The notes below the pieces were generated by a model. That model was not told the origin of the DNA. It saw only the letters and a list, made by a program, of their open reading frames with translations, and did no database searches. Of a stretch of 64,000 nucleotides of DNA, positions 28,296 through 38,160 are shown in pieces. The DNA comes from Tissierella sp. P1 (GTDB taxonomy: Bacteria; Bacillota; Clostridia; Tissierellales; Tissierellaceae). The first letter of the stretch is position 1, and every line of letters begins with the position of its first letter. The position numbers and the translations under genes were made by a program. The stretch lies in assembly GCF_002266425.1 (NCBI RefSeq), contig NZ_NPMN01000017.1, positions 1-64,000 on the forward strand. Direction: 5' to 3'.

Positions 28296-28984
28296 TGAAT
28301 GAAATATTAAAAATAACAGATTTAGATAAGGCCTATTATTTAGGTGATGAGAAATTTTTAGCTCTTAACAAAGTAAGTTTCACGATAAAGAAAGGTGAAT
28401 TTGTATCTGTTCTTGGTCCATCGGGATCTGGAAAATCAACGCTAATGAATATAATAGGCTGTTTAGATACACCTACTTCTGGCAGCTATATTTTAGCTGG
28501 ACAGAAAGTCGCAAATTTAAGTGAAAAAGAATTAGCAAGGGTTAGAAATAAAGAAATAGGATTTATATTTCAGTCTTTTCAATTGCTGCCAAGATTGTCT
28601 ACTCTCCAAAATGTAGAATTGCCTCTAATCTATGCTGGTGTTCCATCTGATGAGAGACGAAAAAGAGCAAAGAAAATCTTAGAAAGGGTAGGGCTGGGGG
28701 ATAAGTTACCAAATCTGCCAACTCAACTTTCAGGAGGACAGCAACAGAGAGTTGCAATAGCTAGATCAGTTGTAACAGAGCCATCAATATTATTAGCTGA
28801 TGAGCCTACTGGAGCATTAGATCAAAAAACAGGAGCACAGATAATGGAACTATTCAAAGAATTAAATGAAGAGGGAAGGACAATTGTAATGATTACTCAT
28901 GATAAGCATATCGCCAGCTATGGCAATAGAATATTAAACATTATCGATGGAAGAATATCTGAAGGTGGTGAAAACAATGCTTAA
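28295..28984 (+). CDS. MacB/LolD-like ABC transporter ATP-binding protein
   Basis: A 229-residue ATPase. Walker A GPSGSGKST, signature LSGGQQQR, Walker B ILLADEPTGALD and ITHDKHIA are all intact. The YLGDEKFLALNKVSFTIKKGEF start is typical of the LolD/MacB family, which powers extrusion of peptides, lipids or antibiotics by mechanotransmission. Works with the adaptor before it and the permease after it. Confidence 0.93.
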   Translation: MNEILKITDLDKAYYLGDEKFLALNKVSFTIKKGEFVSVLGPSGSGKSTLMNIIGCLDTPTSGSYILAGQKVANLSEKELARVRNKEIGFIFQSFQLLPRLSTLQNVELPLIYAGVPSDERRKRAKKILERVGLGDKLPNLPTQLSGGQQQRVAIARSVVTEPSILLADEPTGALDQKTGAQIMELFKELNEEGRTIVMITHDKHIASYGNRILNIIDGRISEGGENNA

Positions 28985-30149
28985 AGACAGCATAAAGATG
29001 TCCTGGAGCAACATCATAAATAACAAAATGCGTTCCTTTTTAACTATTCTTGGGATAATAATTGGGGTTGCTTCCATCATAGCATTGATAACCATAGTTC
29101 AAGGAGCTACAAATGAGGTGACTAAACAAGTATCATCTTTAGGTGCTGATAAAATAACTATACAAGCTATGGGGACACCTTTAAAGCAAGGACTTAATGA
29201 AAGAGATCTAGAATCATTAACAAAAATAGAAAATATTAAAGGGCTATCCCCTACAATAACAGGGAAAACTTCTATTGCAGGAAATGGTATTACAAAAACA
29301 GATATTACCGTGGAAGGAAAAAATGAGGTTCATTTCAAAACGAATAAAAAGCTTGTGAAAAATGGTAGAGAATTAAATATATTAGACATAGAGAATAGCA
29401 GCCAAGTTGCTATAATAGGAAGTGACATAAATAAGGAACTATTCCTAGGAAAAGAGCCAATAGGTGAAAGTATACTTATAAATGGTTTAACTTTTACTAT
29501 AGTTGGAGTATTAGATACAGGTAGTGAGTTTGCTTTTTCTTCAACTAATGATGCGATTATCATTCCTTATACTACAGCTATGAAAACATTAGGTAATAGA
29601 AATATAACTAATGTAGACGTATATATGGCTGATAGTAATAAATCTGATATTATTATGAAGGATTTAAAACAAGTTTTAAATCAATCATTTAATTATAAAG
29701 ATAACTCTTACTTTATATTCAATATGGAGGATATAATATCTACTATAGGAGATATTACTGGCATGATGTCACTTCTTCTTGCAGGCATTGCTTCAATATC
29801 TTTAGTTGTAGGAGGCATTGGAATAATGAATATGATGTTAGTATCTGTTACGGAGCGTACCTCCGAAATAGGTTTAAGAAAGGCTTTAGGTGCAGAGCCT
29901 AATAGTATCCAACTACAATTCATTATTGAAGCAATTTTCCTATCAGTTTTTGGTGGAATAATTGGTCTTATAGTGGGAATGTCTATAGCATATATTGCTT
30001 CTATTTATATAGGGTTTAGTTTAACAATTACCATGTCGACAGTAATACTAGCAGTGGGTTTCTCGGCAATAGTAGGTATAATATTTGGATTTATGCCGGC
30101 TAAACGTGCAAGTAAATTGAATCCTATAGATGCTTTAAGGAGCTTATAG
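28977..30149 (+). CDS. MacB-like FtsX-domain ABC permease
   Basis: A 390-residue permease. One N-terminal membrane helix (MRSFLTILGIIIGVASIIAL) leads into an extracellular MacB core domain of about 220 residues. Three C-terminal helices with the FtsX motif follow (MMLVSVTERTSEIGLRKALG, then PAKRASKLNPIDALR). The start ATG 28977 overlaps the ATPase stop by 8 bases; an upstream in-frame start at 28947 would overlap more and lacks a site. Confidence 0.9.
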   Translation: MLKDSIKMSWSNIINNKMRSFLTILGIIIGVASIIALITIVQGATNEVTKQVSSLGADKITIQAMGTPLKQGLNERDLESLTKIENIKGLSPTITGKTSIAGNGITKTDITVEGKNEVHFKTNKKLVKNGRELNILDIENSSQVAIIGSDINKELFLGKEPIGESILINGLTFTIVGVLDTGSEFAFSSTNDAIIIPYTTAMKTLGNRNITNVDVYMADSNKSDIIMKDLKQVLNQSFNYKDNSYFIFNMEDIISTIGDITGMMSLLLAGIASISLVVGGIGIMNMMLVSVTERTSEIGLRKALGAEPNSIQLQFIIEAIFLSVFGGIIGLIVGMSIAYIASIYIGFSLTITMSTVILAVGFSAIVGIIFGFMPAKRASKLNPIDALRSL

Positions 30150-30168
30150 ATTATAAGGTGGTGTAACT

Positions 30169-30840
30169 ATGACTAATATTCTTTTAGTCGACGATAATGA
30201 AAAGATAAGAAAACTAATAGAAATATATCTAAAGAAAGAAGGATTTCAAGTTTTCCATGGAGAGAATGGTGAAGAAGCTTTAGATATTCTTGATAATGTA
30301 AAAATAGATTTAATCATAGCTGATATAATGATGCCCAAAATGGACGGATATGAGTTAGTGAAAGAACTTAGGGAAGCTGAGTATGATCTGCCAATACTCA
30401 TGGTAACTGCAAAGGATACTTATCCAGATAAAAAGATGGGATTTGATTTAGGGGCAGATGATTATATGACAAAGCCAATAAATATGGATGAATTGGTATT
30501 AAGAGTCAAAGCTCTACTTCGTCGATCAAAAATTTCTGCAGATAAATATATAAGCATAGGAGATATTGTAATTGACTATGAAAGTCTAGAGGTAAGGACT
30601 CCAACAAAAACTATGATTCTACCAAAGAAGGAATTCTATCTGTTATATAAATTATTATCATATCCAAAGAAAATATTTACACGGCAAGAATTAATGGATG
30701 ATATATGGGGATTTGATAGTGAAGCAGATGAAAGGACCGTAGATGTCCATATAAAAAGAATTAGAGAAAGGTTTAAGGATATTGAAGAATTTGAGATAGT
30801 AACCATTAGAGGATTAGGATACAAAGGGGTCCATAAATAA
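30169..30840 (+). CDS. OmpR-family response regulator
   Basis: A 223-residue regulator: receiver (LLVDDNEKIRKLI, Asp in IIADIMMPKMDG, Lys in DYMTKPINMDEL) and a winged-helix Trans_reg_C domain (DERTVDVHIKRIRERFKD, IRGLGYKGV). It follows the exporter permease by 19 bases and overlaps the kinase start by one base. It presumably controls the exporter, perhaps through the AGTTCAT repeats at 27351. Confidence 0.92.
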   Translation: MTNILLVDDNEKIRKLIEIYLKKEGFQVFHGENGEEALDILDNVKIDLIIADIMMPKMDGYELVKELREAEYDLPILMVTAKDTYPDKKMGFDLGADDYMTKPINMDELVLRVKALLRRSKISADKYISIGDIVIDYESLEVRTPTKTMILPKKEFYLLYKLLSYPKKIFTRQELMDDIWGFDSEADERTVDVHIKRIRERFKDIEEFEIVTIRGLGYKGVHK

Positions 30841-32135
30841 TGAAAAAATCAATATATGTTCAATTGGTACTAATCTTTATAGGTGTTTTTATTATAAGCA
30901 ATATAGTGTCCTCAATATTTATATCTCTAAGTATGGAACAGAATCTGAAGGCACAAGTAGAATCACAGCTTGTTCATACTGTGGAAAAAATAAAGGAAGT
31001 ATATGAAAATGAAAAAATCTCGATTGAAGATTTAGAAAAACTTTTTCATGACATATATATTAATATAAAATTCATTGATGATGTAGAAAGATATGATTTG
31101 AATGAAGAAATGAAATCTAAATTAGAAGAGGAAAAGATCTTAGTATTTAATGGATATGGGCATAAAAAATTCTCTTTTTCTTTGCCAGTAGTCATAGCTA
31201 AAGCAGGGGGCCATTATATAGTGGCTAAACCCAAGTTAAAAGATATAGGTTTTAATGCGAGAAGTTTCATAATGACTACAAATATAGTCTCTATTGCTAT
31301 AGGGAGTATTATATTTTTATTTGTAGGAAAGATGATAGTAAAGCCCATTAGAAGATTGACTAAGGCAACAGAAAAGGTTGCAGCAGGTGATTTTAATATA
31401 AGCCTTGAGAGCCACAGAAAGGATGAAATAGACACCCTTATATCTAGCTTTAACACTATGGCAAAGAAGTTGAAATCCATAGAAATCCTTAGAAGTGATT
31501 TTATATCAAATATTTCTCACGAATTTAAGACCCCTTTAACATCTATACAGGGCTACACAAAACTTCTAAAGGATTGCAATGAGGTAGATAAAAACGAATA
31601 TATAGATATAATCATTGAAGAAACCAAGAGGCTTTCTATGTTGGCTACAAATATATTGATGTTAAATAAGATTGAAGGTGAGAATGTATCTATTTACATG
31701 GAACAATTTTCAATGGACGAGCAAATAAGAAAGGCAATTCTTTTATTAGAGAATAAATGGTCTGATAAAGATATTCAGTTAGAAATAGATTTAGAGAGCG
31801 TTGAATATAAGGGAAATCAAAATTTAATGTATCAAGTTTGGATAAATTTAATTGATAATGCTATTAAATTTTCTCCCAATGGTGAAAACATTGAAATTAA
31901 ATTATACAAGAAACATGGAAAAATTATATTTTCTATCATGGATAATGGAACAGGAATATCTAAAGAAGACCAGGATAGAGTTTTTGAAAAATTTTACAAG
32001 GCTGATAAATCAAGGAATACAGAAGGGAATGGTCTTGGTCTTTCTATTGTTAAAAGAATACTCGATATTCATCAAGGAGAAATATTACTAGATAATAGCT
32101 TGAAAAAGGGAACAAAGATAATAGTAAAGTTATAG
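30840..32135 (+). CDS. Sensor histidine kinase of the MacAB-like exporter operon
   Basis: A 431-residue kinase with two membrane helices (about 8-28 and 150-170) and an extracellular domain of about 120 residues. A HAMP domain (KPIRRLTKATEKVAAGDF), phospho-acceptor ISHEFKTPLTSIQGYTKLL, and N, G1 and G2 boxes (NLIDNAIKFSPNG, DNGTGI, GNGLGLSIVKRI) follow. Orthodox, complete. Likely senses envelope stress or an antimicrobial compound exported by the linked transporter. Confidence 0.92.
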   Translation: MKKSIYVQLVLIFIGVFIISNIVSSIFISLSMEQNLKAQVESQLVHTVEKIKEVYENEKISIEDLEKLFHDIYINIKFIDDVERYDLNEEMKSKLEEEKILVFNGYGHKKFSFSLPVVIAKAGGHYIVAKPKLKDIGFNARSFIMTTNIVSIAIGSIIFLFVGKMIVKPIRRLTKATEKVAAGDFNISLESHRKDEIDTLISSFNTMAKKLKSIEILRSDFISNISHEFKTPLTSIQGYTKLLKDCNEVDKNEYIDIIIEETKRLSMLATNILMLNKIEGENVSIYMEQFSMDEQIRKAILLLENKWSDKDIQLEIDLESVEYKGNQNLMYQVWINLIDNAIKFSPNGENIEIKLYKKHGKIIFSIMDNGTGISKEDQDRVFEKFYKADKSRNTEGNGLGLSIVKRILDIHQGEILLDNSLKKGTKIIVKL

Positions 32136-32166
32136 ATATAGAGAAGAATAGAGGTAGAAGATTAAG

Positions 32167-32193
32167 AACTGAGTTATTAATAACTCAGTTTTC
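32167..32193 (+). terminator. Terminator after the two-component system
   Basis: A perfect palindrome, AACTGAGTTATT followed by its complement, then TTC. It separates the MacAB-like operon from the following exporter. Confidence 0.7.
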
Positions 32194-32257
32194 AATTGTA
32201 TTTCGAGTGCCTAAATATTATAATAGAATAAAGACTAATTGGGGAGTGACAATAGAG

Positions 32258-34000
32258 ATGAATATAAGTTATTTAGGAAAGTATATAAAAAAATATAAAA
32301 AGCAATTTCTAATAGCTCTTACATTTATAATCCTTGAAACCACAGGAGACTTAATTCAACCTACTATTATGTCAAAGATAATCGATAATGGCGTAAAAAG
32401 AGGAGATATGAACTATGTTTTTAAATTAGGAGGATTGATGTTTTTCATGACTGCCTTAGGAGCTACTTTTGCGGTCATTAGAAATATTGTTTCCTCCAAG
32501 GTAAGTCAAAGTTTCGGAGCCGATCTTCGAGAGGACTTATATATTAAAATACAAGGATTTTCCTTTGATAATATAGATGGTTTTCAAGATGCTTCTTTAA
32601 TTACTAGACTTACTAATGATGTAAATCAAATACAAAACTTTTCCCATGGTATGATGAGAATATTCGTAAAGGCTCCAGTTCTTGGAATAGGTTCTGTGAT
32701 AATGGCATTTTTATTGAATCCTAAAATGGCTCTTATATTATTGGGAGTTGTTCCAATTGTTGTTATTATTATTTCATTAAACTTAAAGGTGTCCTACCCA
32801 ATATTTACTAAAATCCAAAAATCCTTGGATAAAGTCAATGGAGTGATGAGAGAATATTTAGCTGGGATTAGAGTCGTGAAGGCATTTAATAGATTTGAAT
32901 ATGAAAAAGTTCGTTTTAGAAATGTAAATGATGATTTGAAAGATATTACTCTCAAAGGTATGAGAGTAGTTGCAGTATTTAATCCTGTTGTAACTTTAGT
33001 GGTTAATATAGGAATTGTTCTAGTTCTATGGTTTGGAGGTCTGAGGGTAAATAGTGGACAAATGGAAGTTGGAAAGATAATGGCCTTTGTAAATTATATG
33101 ACTCAAGTTCTATTTTCCCTTATAATGATGACAAGGATATTGAATATATTTATCAGGGCTAGAGCTTCTGGTGAGAGAATAGGAGAGGTTTTTGAAGCAG
33201 AAAATACTATAACTGTTAAAGAAAATCCTATTATATTTAATGATATAAAAGGAAAATTGGAATTTGAAAACGTATATTTTAAATATTATAGCTCTAGTAG
33301 ATATGTATTAGAGGACATAAACTTTTCTATAAATCCAGGAGAAACTTTGGCAATTATTGGTTCAACTGGTTCAGGCAAATCTACTTTAATTAACTTGATA
33401 TCAAGATTTTATGATGTAGATAAGGGAAAGATAAAAATTGATGGTATAGACGTAAAGGATATAGATATCTCCGATTTACGAGAGAAAGTTGGTATAGTTC
33501 CCCAAAAAGTTCTATTATTTACAGGCACCATAAAAGATAATATTAGATGGGGAGATGAAAATGCAACAATTGAAGATATAGAAAAGGTTGCAAAAATAGC
33601 TAATGCTCATGATTTTATTCTCTCCTTTAATGAAGGATATAATACTTACTTAGGGCAAGGTGGAGTAAATCTATCAGGAGGACAAAAGCAGAGAATATCA
33701 ATAGCTAGGGCTCTTATAAAAAAGCCAGGTATATTGATTTTAGATGATAGTACATCAGCAGTAGATTTAATTACTGAGAGGAAGATAAGGCAAGGATTGA
33801 AGGAGTATCTAAAGGATACTACTGCCATATTAATTGCCCAAAGAATAACGTCTGTAATGGATGCAGATAAAATTCTTGTACTAGATAAAGGAAAGATAGT
33901 TGGTCAAGGAGCACATCAAGAACTTATGAGAAATTGTGAAGTATATAAAGATATTTATTATTCTCAATTAGGAAAGGGGGCAGAAGATTTTGGATCCTAG
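32258..34000 (+). CDS. Heterodimeric ABC exporter, subunit 1 (degenerate ATP site)
   Basis: A 580-residue fused membrane/ATPase half-transporter with six membrane helices and one nucleotide-binding domain. Walker A STGSGKST and signature LSGGQKQR are canonical. The Walker B glutamate is replaced by Asp (LILDDSTSAVD), and the H-loop histidine by Gln (IAQRITSV). That is the usual pattern of the degenerate subunit in BmrC/LmrC/TM287-type heterodimers. The start at 32258 is chosen for homologous length, with GGGGAG upstream. The gene overlaps subunit 2. Substrate unknown, probably drugs or peptides. Confidence 0.9.
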   Translation: MNISYLGKYIKKYKKQFLIALTFIILETTGDLIQPTIMSKIIDNGVKRGDMNYVFKLGGLMFFMTALGATFAVIRNIVSSKVSQSFGADLREDLYIKIQGFSFDNIDGFQDASLITRLTNDVNQIQNFSHGMMRIFVKAPVLGIGSVIMAFLLNPKMALILLGVVPIVVIIISLNLKVSYPIFTKIQKSLDKVNGVMREYLAGIRVVKAFNRFEYEKVRFRNVNDDLKDITLKGMRVVAVFNPVVTLVVNIGIVLVLWFGGLRVNSGQMEVGKIMAFVNYMTQVLFSLIMMTRILNIFIRARASGERIGEVFEAENTITVKENPIIFNDIKGKLEFENVYFKYYSSSRYVLEDINFSINPGETLAIIGSTGSGKSTLINLISRFYDVDKGKIKIDGIDVKDIDISDLREKVGIVPQKVLLFTGTIKDNIRWGDENATIEDIEKVAKIANAHDFILSFNEGYNTYLGQGGVNLSGGQKQRISIARALIKKPGILILDDSTSAVDLITERKIRQGLKEYLKDTTAILIAQRITSVMDADKILVLDKGKIVGQGAHQELMRNCEVYKDIYYSQLGKGAEDFGS

Positions 34001-35809
34001 ACAGAGAAGAACAGGCCCCGCAGGCATTGCAGGCCCTGCTAGAGTGTCTGCAGAAAAGGCAAAAGATATAAGTCATACCTTGAGTAGATTATGGAGTTTT
34101 TTCAAAGTGGAAAAGAAGGAGCTTTTTATAACTTTTTTATTAATACTTGCTTCTGGATTATTAGGTATATCTGTTCCTTTCTTAATAGGGAAGCTATAGA
34201 TGCCATATTTCCGGGAAAGTCCTTAGTAGAATTTGAAAACTTAAGATTTATTATATTGATATTATTATCTGTATATATACTGGATAATGTCCTTACATTC
34301 TTGCAAGAATATATTGTTGCAGGGATAGCTCAGAGAATTGTATATAATTTAAGAGAAAAATTATTTGAAAAGCTTCAGTCCTTGCCCATTATGTTCTTCG
34401 ATATCCATACTCATGGAGAGATTATGAGCAGATTAACTAATGATATCGACAATGTAAGTACTACTATATCTCAAACAACGGTGCAGCTTATGGTATCAGT
34501 GGTGAATATAATAGGTTCTTTAGTCATGATGATCTATTTAAGTCCCCTTATGACTATGGCGAGCTTAATAACTGTACCCATGGTATATTTTATGACTAAA
34601 GTGATTGCTAGTAAAACAAAGCTATTATTCAGAGAACAACAAAAAACATTGGGTAGATTAAATGGACATATTGAAGAATCAATAGCAGGGATTCACGTAG
34701 TAAAAGCCTTCAATAATGAAGGGAAAGTAATAGACGAATTTAAAGAACAAAATGATATCTTAAGAGATGTAGGAGTAAAGGCACAGATTTGGTCGGGATA
34801 TATTATGCCCCTTATGAATGTAATAAATAATTTTGGATTTGGGGTTATAGCCATATTTGGAGGAGCATTAGCTGTAAAAGGAACTATTTCTGTAGGGGTT
34901 ATAGCTAGTTTTATTTCTTATTCAAAGCAATTTACAAGACCATTAAATGAATTAGCAAATACATTTAATACATTACAATCAGGTATAGCAGGAGCCGAAA
35001 GAGTTTTTGAAATACTAGATGAAGAGGAAGAAAGGGAAGATTCTCCTAATGCAATAGTCGGAAAAGAAATAAGAGGAGAAGTAGAATTTAAAAATGTTAC
35101 ATTTGAATATGAAAAGAACGAACCAGTCTTAAAAAATATATCTTTCCAAGTAGAACCTGGAACCAATATCGCATTAGTGGGACCAACTGGTGCAGGAAAA
35201 ACTACTATAGTCAATCTTTTAACTGGATTTTATGATATAGATAAAGGGGAGATATTAATAGATGGAGTGAAGATTAAAGATTACCAAAAGGATACTTTAA
35301 GAAGAATATTTGGTATGGTGCTGCAAGATACTTATCTATTCTCGGGAACGATAAAGGAAAATATAAAATACGGGAAATTAGATGCTACAGATGAGGAGAT
35401 AGAAAAGGCAGCGATACTCGCAAGAATTGATGATTTTATAAATAAACTGCCAAGTGGATATGAGACATATATAAATGAAGGAGGAACCAATTTAAGCCAA
35501 GGACAAAGACAGTTATTGGCCATATCAAGGGCAATATTATCTAATCCTTCTATACTGATACTGGACGAAGCAACATCATCTGTAGATACTAGAACTGAAT
35601 TAAAAATCCAAGAGGCAATGGTAAAACTAATGGAGAACAGAACAACCTTTATTATTGCTCATAGGCTTTCCACAATTAAAGATGCGGATATAATTATGGT
35701 AATAGACCATGGAGAGATAGTTGAAAAAGGTAGTCATGAAGAACTGCTAGAAAGAAAAGGATATTACTATAATTTATATCAAAGCCAATTTGCCAACGAA
35801 GGTATTTAA
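33990..35809 (+). pseudogene. Heterodimeric ABC exporter, subunit 2 (one frameshift)
   Basis: Partner half-transporter of about 607 residues. It starts at TTG 33990 (GGGGG site upstream, overlapping the stop of subunit 1) with MDPRQRRTGPAGIAGPARVS, a proline/glycine-rich lead often seen in this subunit. The frame breaks near 34188-34193: adding one A gives SVPFLIGKAIDAIFPG, and the rest follows. Its ATPase is canonical (Walker A GPTGAGKT, LSQGQRQL, LILDEATSSVD, IAHRLSTI), so it carries the active site. Homologous exporters occur at 45863-49962. Confidence 0.88.
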
Positions 35810-35839
35810 TAAAACAATCTTATAAAGTTGTAAGAAGGG

Positions 35840-35868
35840 GTATGTTATTTAACATACTCTTTTATTTT
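35840..35868 (+). terminator. Hairpin after the exporter
   Basis: GTATGTT-attt-AACATAC followed by TCTTTTATTTT. It is short but placed 30 bases after the exporter stop codon. Confidence 0.6.
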
Positions 35869-36009
35869 ACATTATTATAGATATTCATAAATAATAGGCT
35901 AAATGCAACGAAAAATGATATTAAATCAATAAAGAATATAGTTTGTATATCTTTCATAGAGATAATCAGTGCTGTAAAGATGGATATAAAAATCGAAAGA
36001 ATAGAAATT
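35862..36009 (-). pseudogene. Remnant of an MFS drug exporter
   Basis: Minus-strand frame of 48 codons between stops, with no start codon nearby in a proper context. It reads ISILSIFISIFTALIISMKD then IQTIFFIDLISFFVAFSLLF. This resembles the membrane segment with ...QTIF.IDLISF.. seen in the macrolide-efflux type of major facilitator proteins. Both ends are lost. The gap 35810-36174 otherwise holds no gene. The match is from memory of the family and is moderate. Confidence 0.4.
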
Positions 36010-36174
36010 TACATACTCGGATCACAAGTGTAATTGACGGATAAATTTTATGTCACATAGAAAAATAATTTAACATATATTGTTATTAAGATTGCAACAA
36101 ATTGATTTTGTTTAGCTTTCAATCTCAATATAATCTTATGTCATGATAAAATAAGAGAGAGGGAGTATCTAATT

Positions 36175-37056
36175 ATGTATTTTGAAGAAAATACGACTTT
36201 AAACAATGAATCATCCTGCCATGAAAATATGGATATAGAATCAAGTTCCTATGTTATACCAAGGTGCTATAATAATTATCGGTCGAATTGTTCCAATAGA
36301 TATAGAAAACCTTGTCCGTGTAATAATTGGTTTTGGCCATGTTTATCGTGTACTTGTATTTGCCATTCAGGACCAACAGGCCCACAAGGGGCGACAGGAC
36401 CACAAGGACCGGAAGGACCACAGGGACCACAAGGGCCAGAAGGACCACAGGGACTACAAGGACCACAGGGGCCACAAGGACCAGAAGGACCACAGGGGCC
36501 ACAAGGACCAGAAGGACCACAGGGGCCAGTAGGACCACAGGGGCCACAGGGACCAGTAGGACCACAAGGACCAGTAGGTCCACAGGGGCTACAAGGACCA
36601 GTGGGTCCACAGGGACCAACAGGACCAGCAGGATTGTCAGGAGGAATAATGGAGGCCTTAGTGAGCAGTTCAACAAGTCCTCAAATAATAATATCAGATG
36701 GAGACCCAATATTATTTAATTTTGAGTATTATTCAAATAATATTTCGTATAATTCTGCAACAGGTGAATTCACACTTTCTCCTAATAGAACATATTTAAT
36801 AAACTGGTCCATTGCAATTGATGGAGTAGATGGAATCCAAACCCCTGTTTTTGCCCTTGAGATAGATGGATCGGAATATGGAGCTTTTGTAAGCCCAATA
36901 GTAACTGGAATTATTTCATCTTCGGCAATAATTGAAGTAGGTGCTACTCCTTCTACCCTAAGGATTGTTAATTTCACTGGTGCCAGTGTCGGACTCTCAA
37001 TAACAGGACCTCAGGCCAATATCACAATTACGGCATTTGATAATCCAATGCCGTAG
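36175..37056 (+). CDS. Collagen-like exosporium protein (BclA-like)
   Basis: A 293-residue protein in three parts. Residues 1-65 form a Cys-rich N-terminal region ([18 protein letters not shown]). Residues 66-155 are 30 uninterrupted Gly-X-Y triplets, mainly GPQ, GPE and GPV. The last 135 residues are a compact beta-rich domain like the BclA C-terminal trimerisation domain ([15 protein letters not shown] to [11 protein letters not shown]). Such proteins form hair-like filaments on spores of Bacillus and Clostridia. No glycosyltransferase or rhamnose gene lies next to it. The Cys-rich N-terminus replaces the usual BclA anchoring motif and could cross-link it to the coat. Confidence 0.85.
   Translation: MYFEENTTLNNESSCHENMDIESSSYVIPRCYNNYRSNCSNRYRKPCPCNNWFWPCLSCTCICHSGPTGPQGATGPQGPEGPQGPQGPEGPQGLQGPQGPQGPEGPQGPQGPEGPQGPVGPQGPQGPVGPQGPVGPQGLQGPVGPQGPTGPAGLSGGIMEALVSSSTSPQIIISDGDPILFNFEYYSNNISYNSATGEFTLSPNRTYLINWSIAIDGVDGIQTPVFALEIDGSEYGAFVSPIVTGIISSSAIIEVGATPSTLRIVNFTGASVGLSITGPQANITITAFDNPMP
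36370..36639 (+). repeat. Gly-X-Y coding tandem repeat tract
   Basis: 30 triplets of 9 bases, mostly GGACCACAR and close variants. Such tracts change length by slippage. They also make long spurious frames on both strands. Confidence 0.9.
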
Positions 37057-37076
37057 ATTTTACTCAATATAAGAAG

Positions 37077-37107
37077 CCTTCACTAACTTAATAGTGGAGG
37101 TTTTTTA
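37077..37107 (+). terminator. Terminator of the collagen-like gene
   Basis: CCTTCACT and AGTGGAGG (one T-G pair) around 8 bases, followed by six T. Confidence 0.75.
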
Positions 37108-37221
37108 AATTATGCCTGACATAAGAGTAAACTAGCAGTGACAGGATTCTAAGAGGTCCAACTTTAAATTAAAGTCTAAGACTATTTGAATTCATATTAT
37201 TTCGACAAACGTTCAGTGGAC

Positions 37222-37250
37222 AAAAAAGGATTCTTTAGAATCATTTTTTA
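37222..37250 (+). terminator. Terminator-like hairpin upstream of the TraX gene
   Basis: AAAAAAGGATTC-ttta-GAATCATTTTTT. The core is only 5 bp GC-poor, extended by A/T pairs. It follows no visible gene, so it may be a leader attenuator or a leftover terminator. Confidence 0.4.
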
Positions 37251-37318
37251 TATAAACTTTATAGATTCTTTATAATTGGATGGTAGATTATATATAGAAT
37301 TTACAAGGGGGAATTAAA

Positions 37319-38146
37319 ATGACTTTAGAAAAAAGCAGAAAAGGACTTACAGGATTTGAAATTAAATTTTTAGCTCTTATATTCATGTTACTTGATCATA
37401 TTCATTATTTCTTTGAATTTACAGGTAAAGTTCCTGTTATATTTTCGTGGATTGGGAGATTGGCAGGAGGATTGTTTTTATTCACAATGGTGGAAGGTTA
37501 TACTTATACGTCAAATAAGAAAAAATACTTTACAAGAATATATTTGATGTCTGTCTTTATGGGAATTGTAAAATATTTAATTCAGATTTTTCCTCAGTTG
37601 CAAAGAGAAGATGGATTCTATCCTGCTAATGGTATATTTTCAACTTTTATAATTTTAATTATTATGTTTATAGGAATAGATTTTATAAGAGAGAAAAGGT
37701 TATTCAAAGGTATTGGCTTAATCTTATTGCCATTTATAATAAGCTATAGTTTTTATTTTTTACCAAAGACAATTATGCCATACGCTTATTTACTATCGTC
37801 TACTTTTATTCCATCTCCACTACTAGTTGAAGGAGGAGTACATTTAATTATAGCGGGCATTATACTATATATATTCAGAGAAAACAGAAAACTGCAAGGT
37901 ATATCTTATGGAATATTTGTATTAGCTTGGATGTTAGGTTTACCTCTAGCTTATATTAGACCCATTAGCTTAAAGCTTATGTTTACTGATTATTATGAGT
38001 GGATGAGTGCTTTTGCATTAATTTTTATGTTTTTATATAATGGAGAAAAAGGCAAATCTATGAAGCATTTATTTTATATATTTTATCCTGCACATATATA
38101 TATATTGTATACTCTGTCTTTCTTATTATATAAATTTATATATTAA
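37319..38146 (+). CDS. TraX family membrane protein
   Basis: A 275-residue polytopic protein with about eight hydrophobic helices. The N-terminus FEIKFLALIFMLLDHIHYFF and IGRLAGGLFLFTMVEGYTYT match the TraX family, named after the F-pilin N-acetylase and related to acyltransferase-3 type membrane enzymes. Chromosomal TraX proteins in Bacillota have no proven role. It is 14 bases upstream of a two-component system and probably shares its transcript. Acylation of a surface polymer would fit, but it is only a guess. Confidence 0.8.
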   Translation: MTLEKSRKGLTGFEIKFLALIFMLLDHIHYFFEFTGKVPVIFSWIGRLAGGLFLFTMVEGYTYTSNKKKYFTRIYLMSVFMGIVKYLIQIFPQLQREDGFYPANGIFSTFIILIIMFIGIDFIREKRLFKGIGLILLPFIISYSFYFLPKTIMPYAYLLSSTFIPSPLLVEGGVHLIIAGIILYIFRENRKLQGISYGIFVLAWMLGLPLAYIRPISLKLMFTDYYEWMSAFALIFMFLYNGEKGKSMKHLFYIFYPAHIYILYTLSFLLYKFIY

Positions 38147-38160
38147 AATTGGAGGCAATC

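Noticed and set aside
36251-36719. Several long overlapping frames in the Gly-X-Y tract on both strands
   Set aside because: They arise from the 9-bp tandem repeat. Only the collagen frame has a ribosome binding site, a sensible domain order and a matching C-terminal domain.
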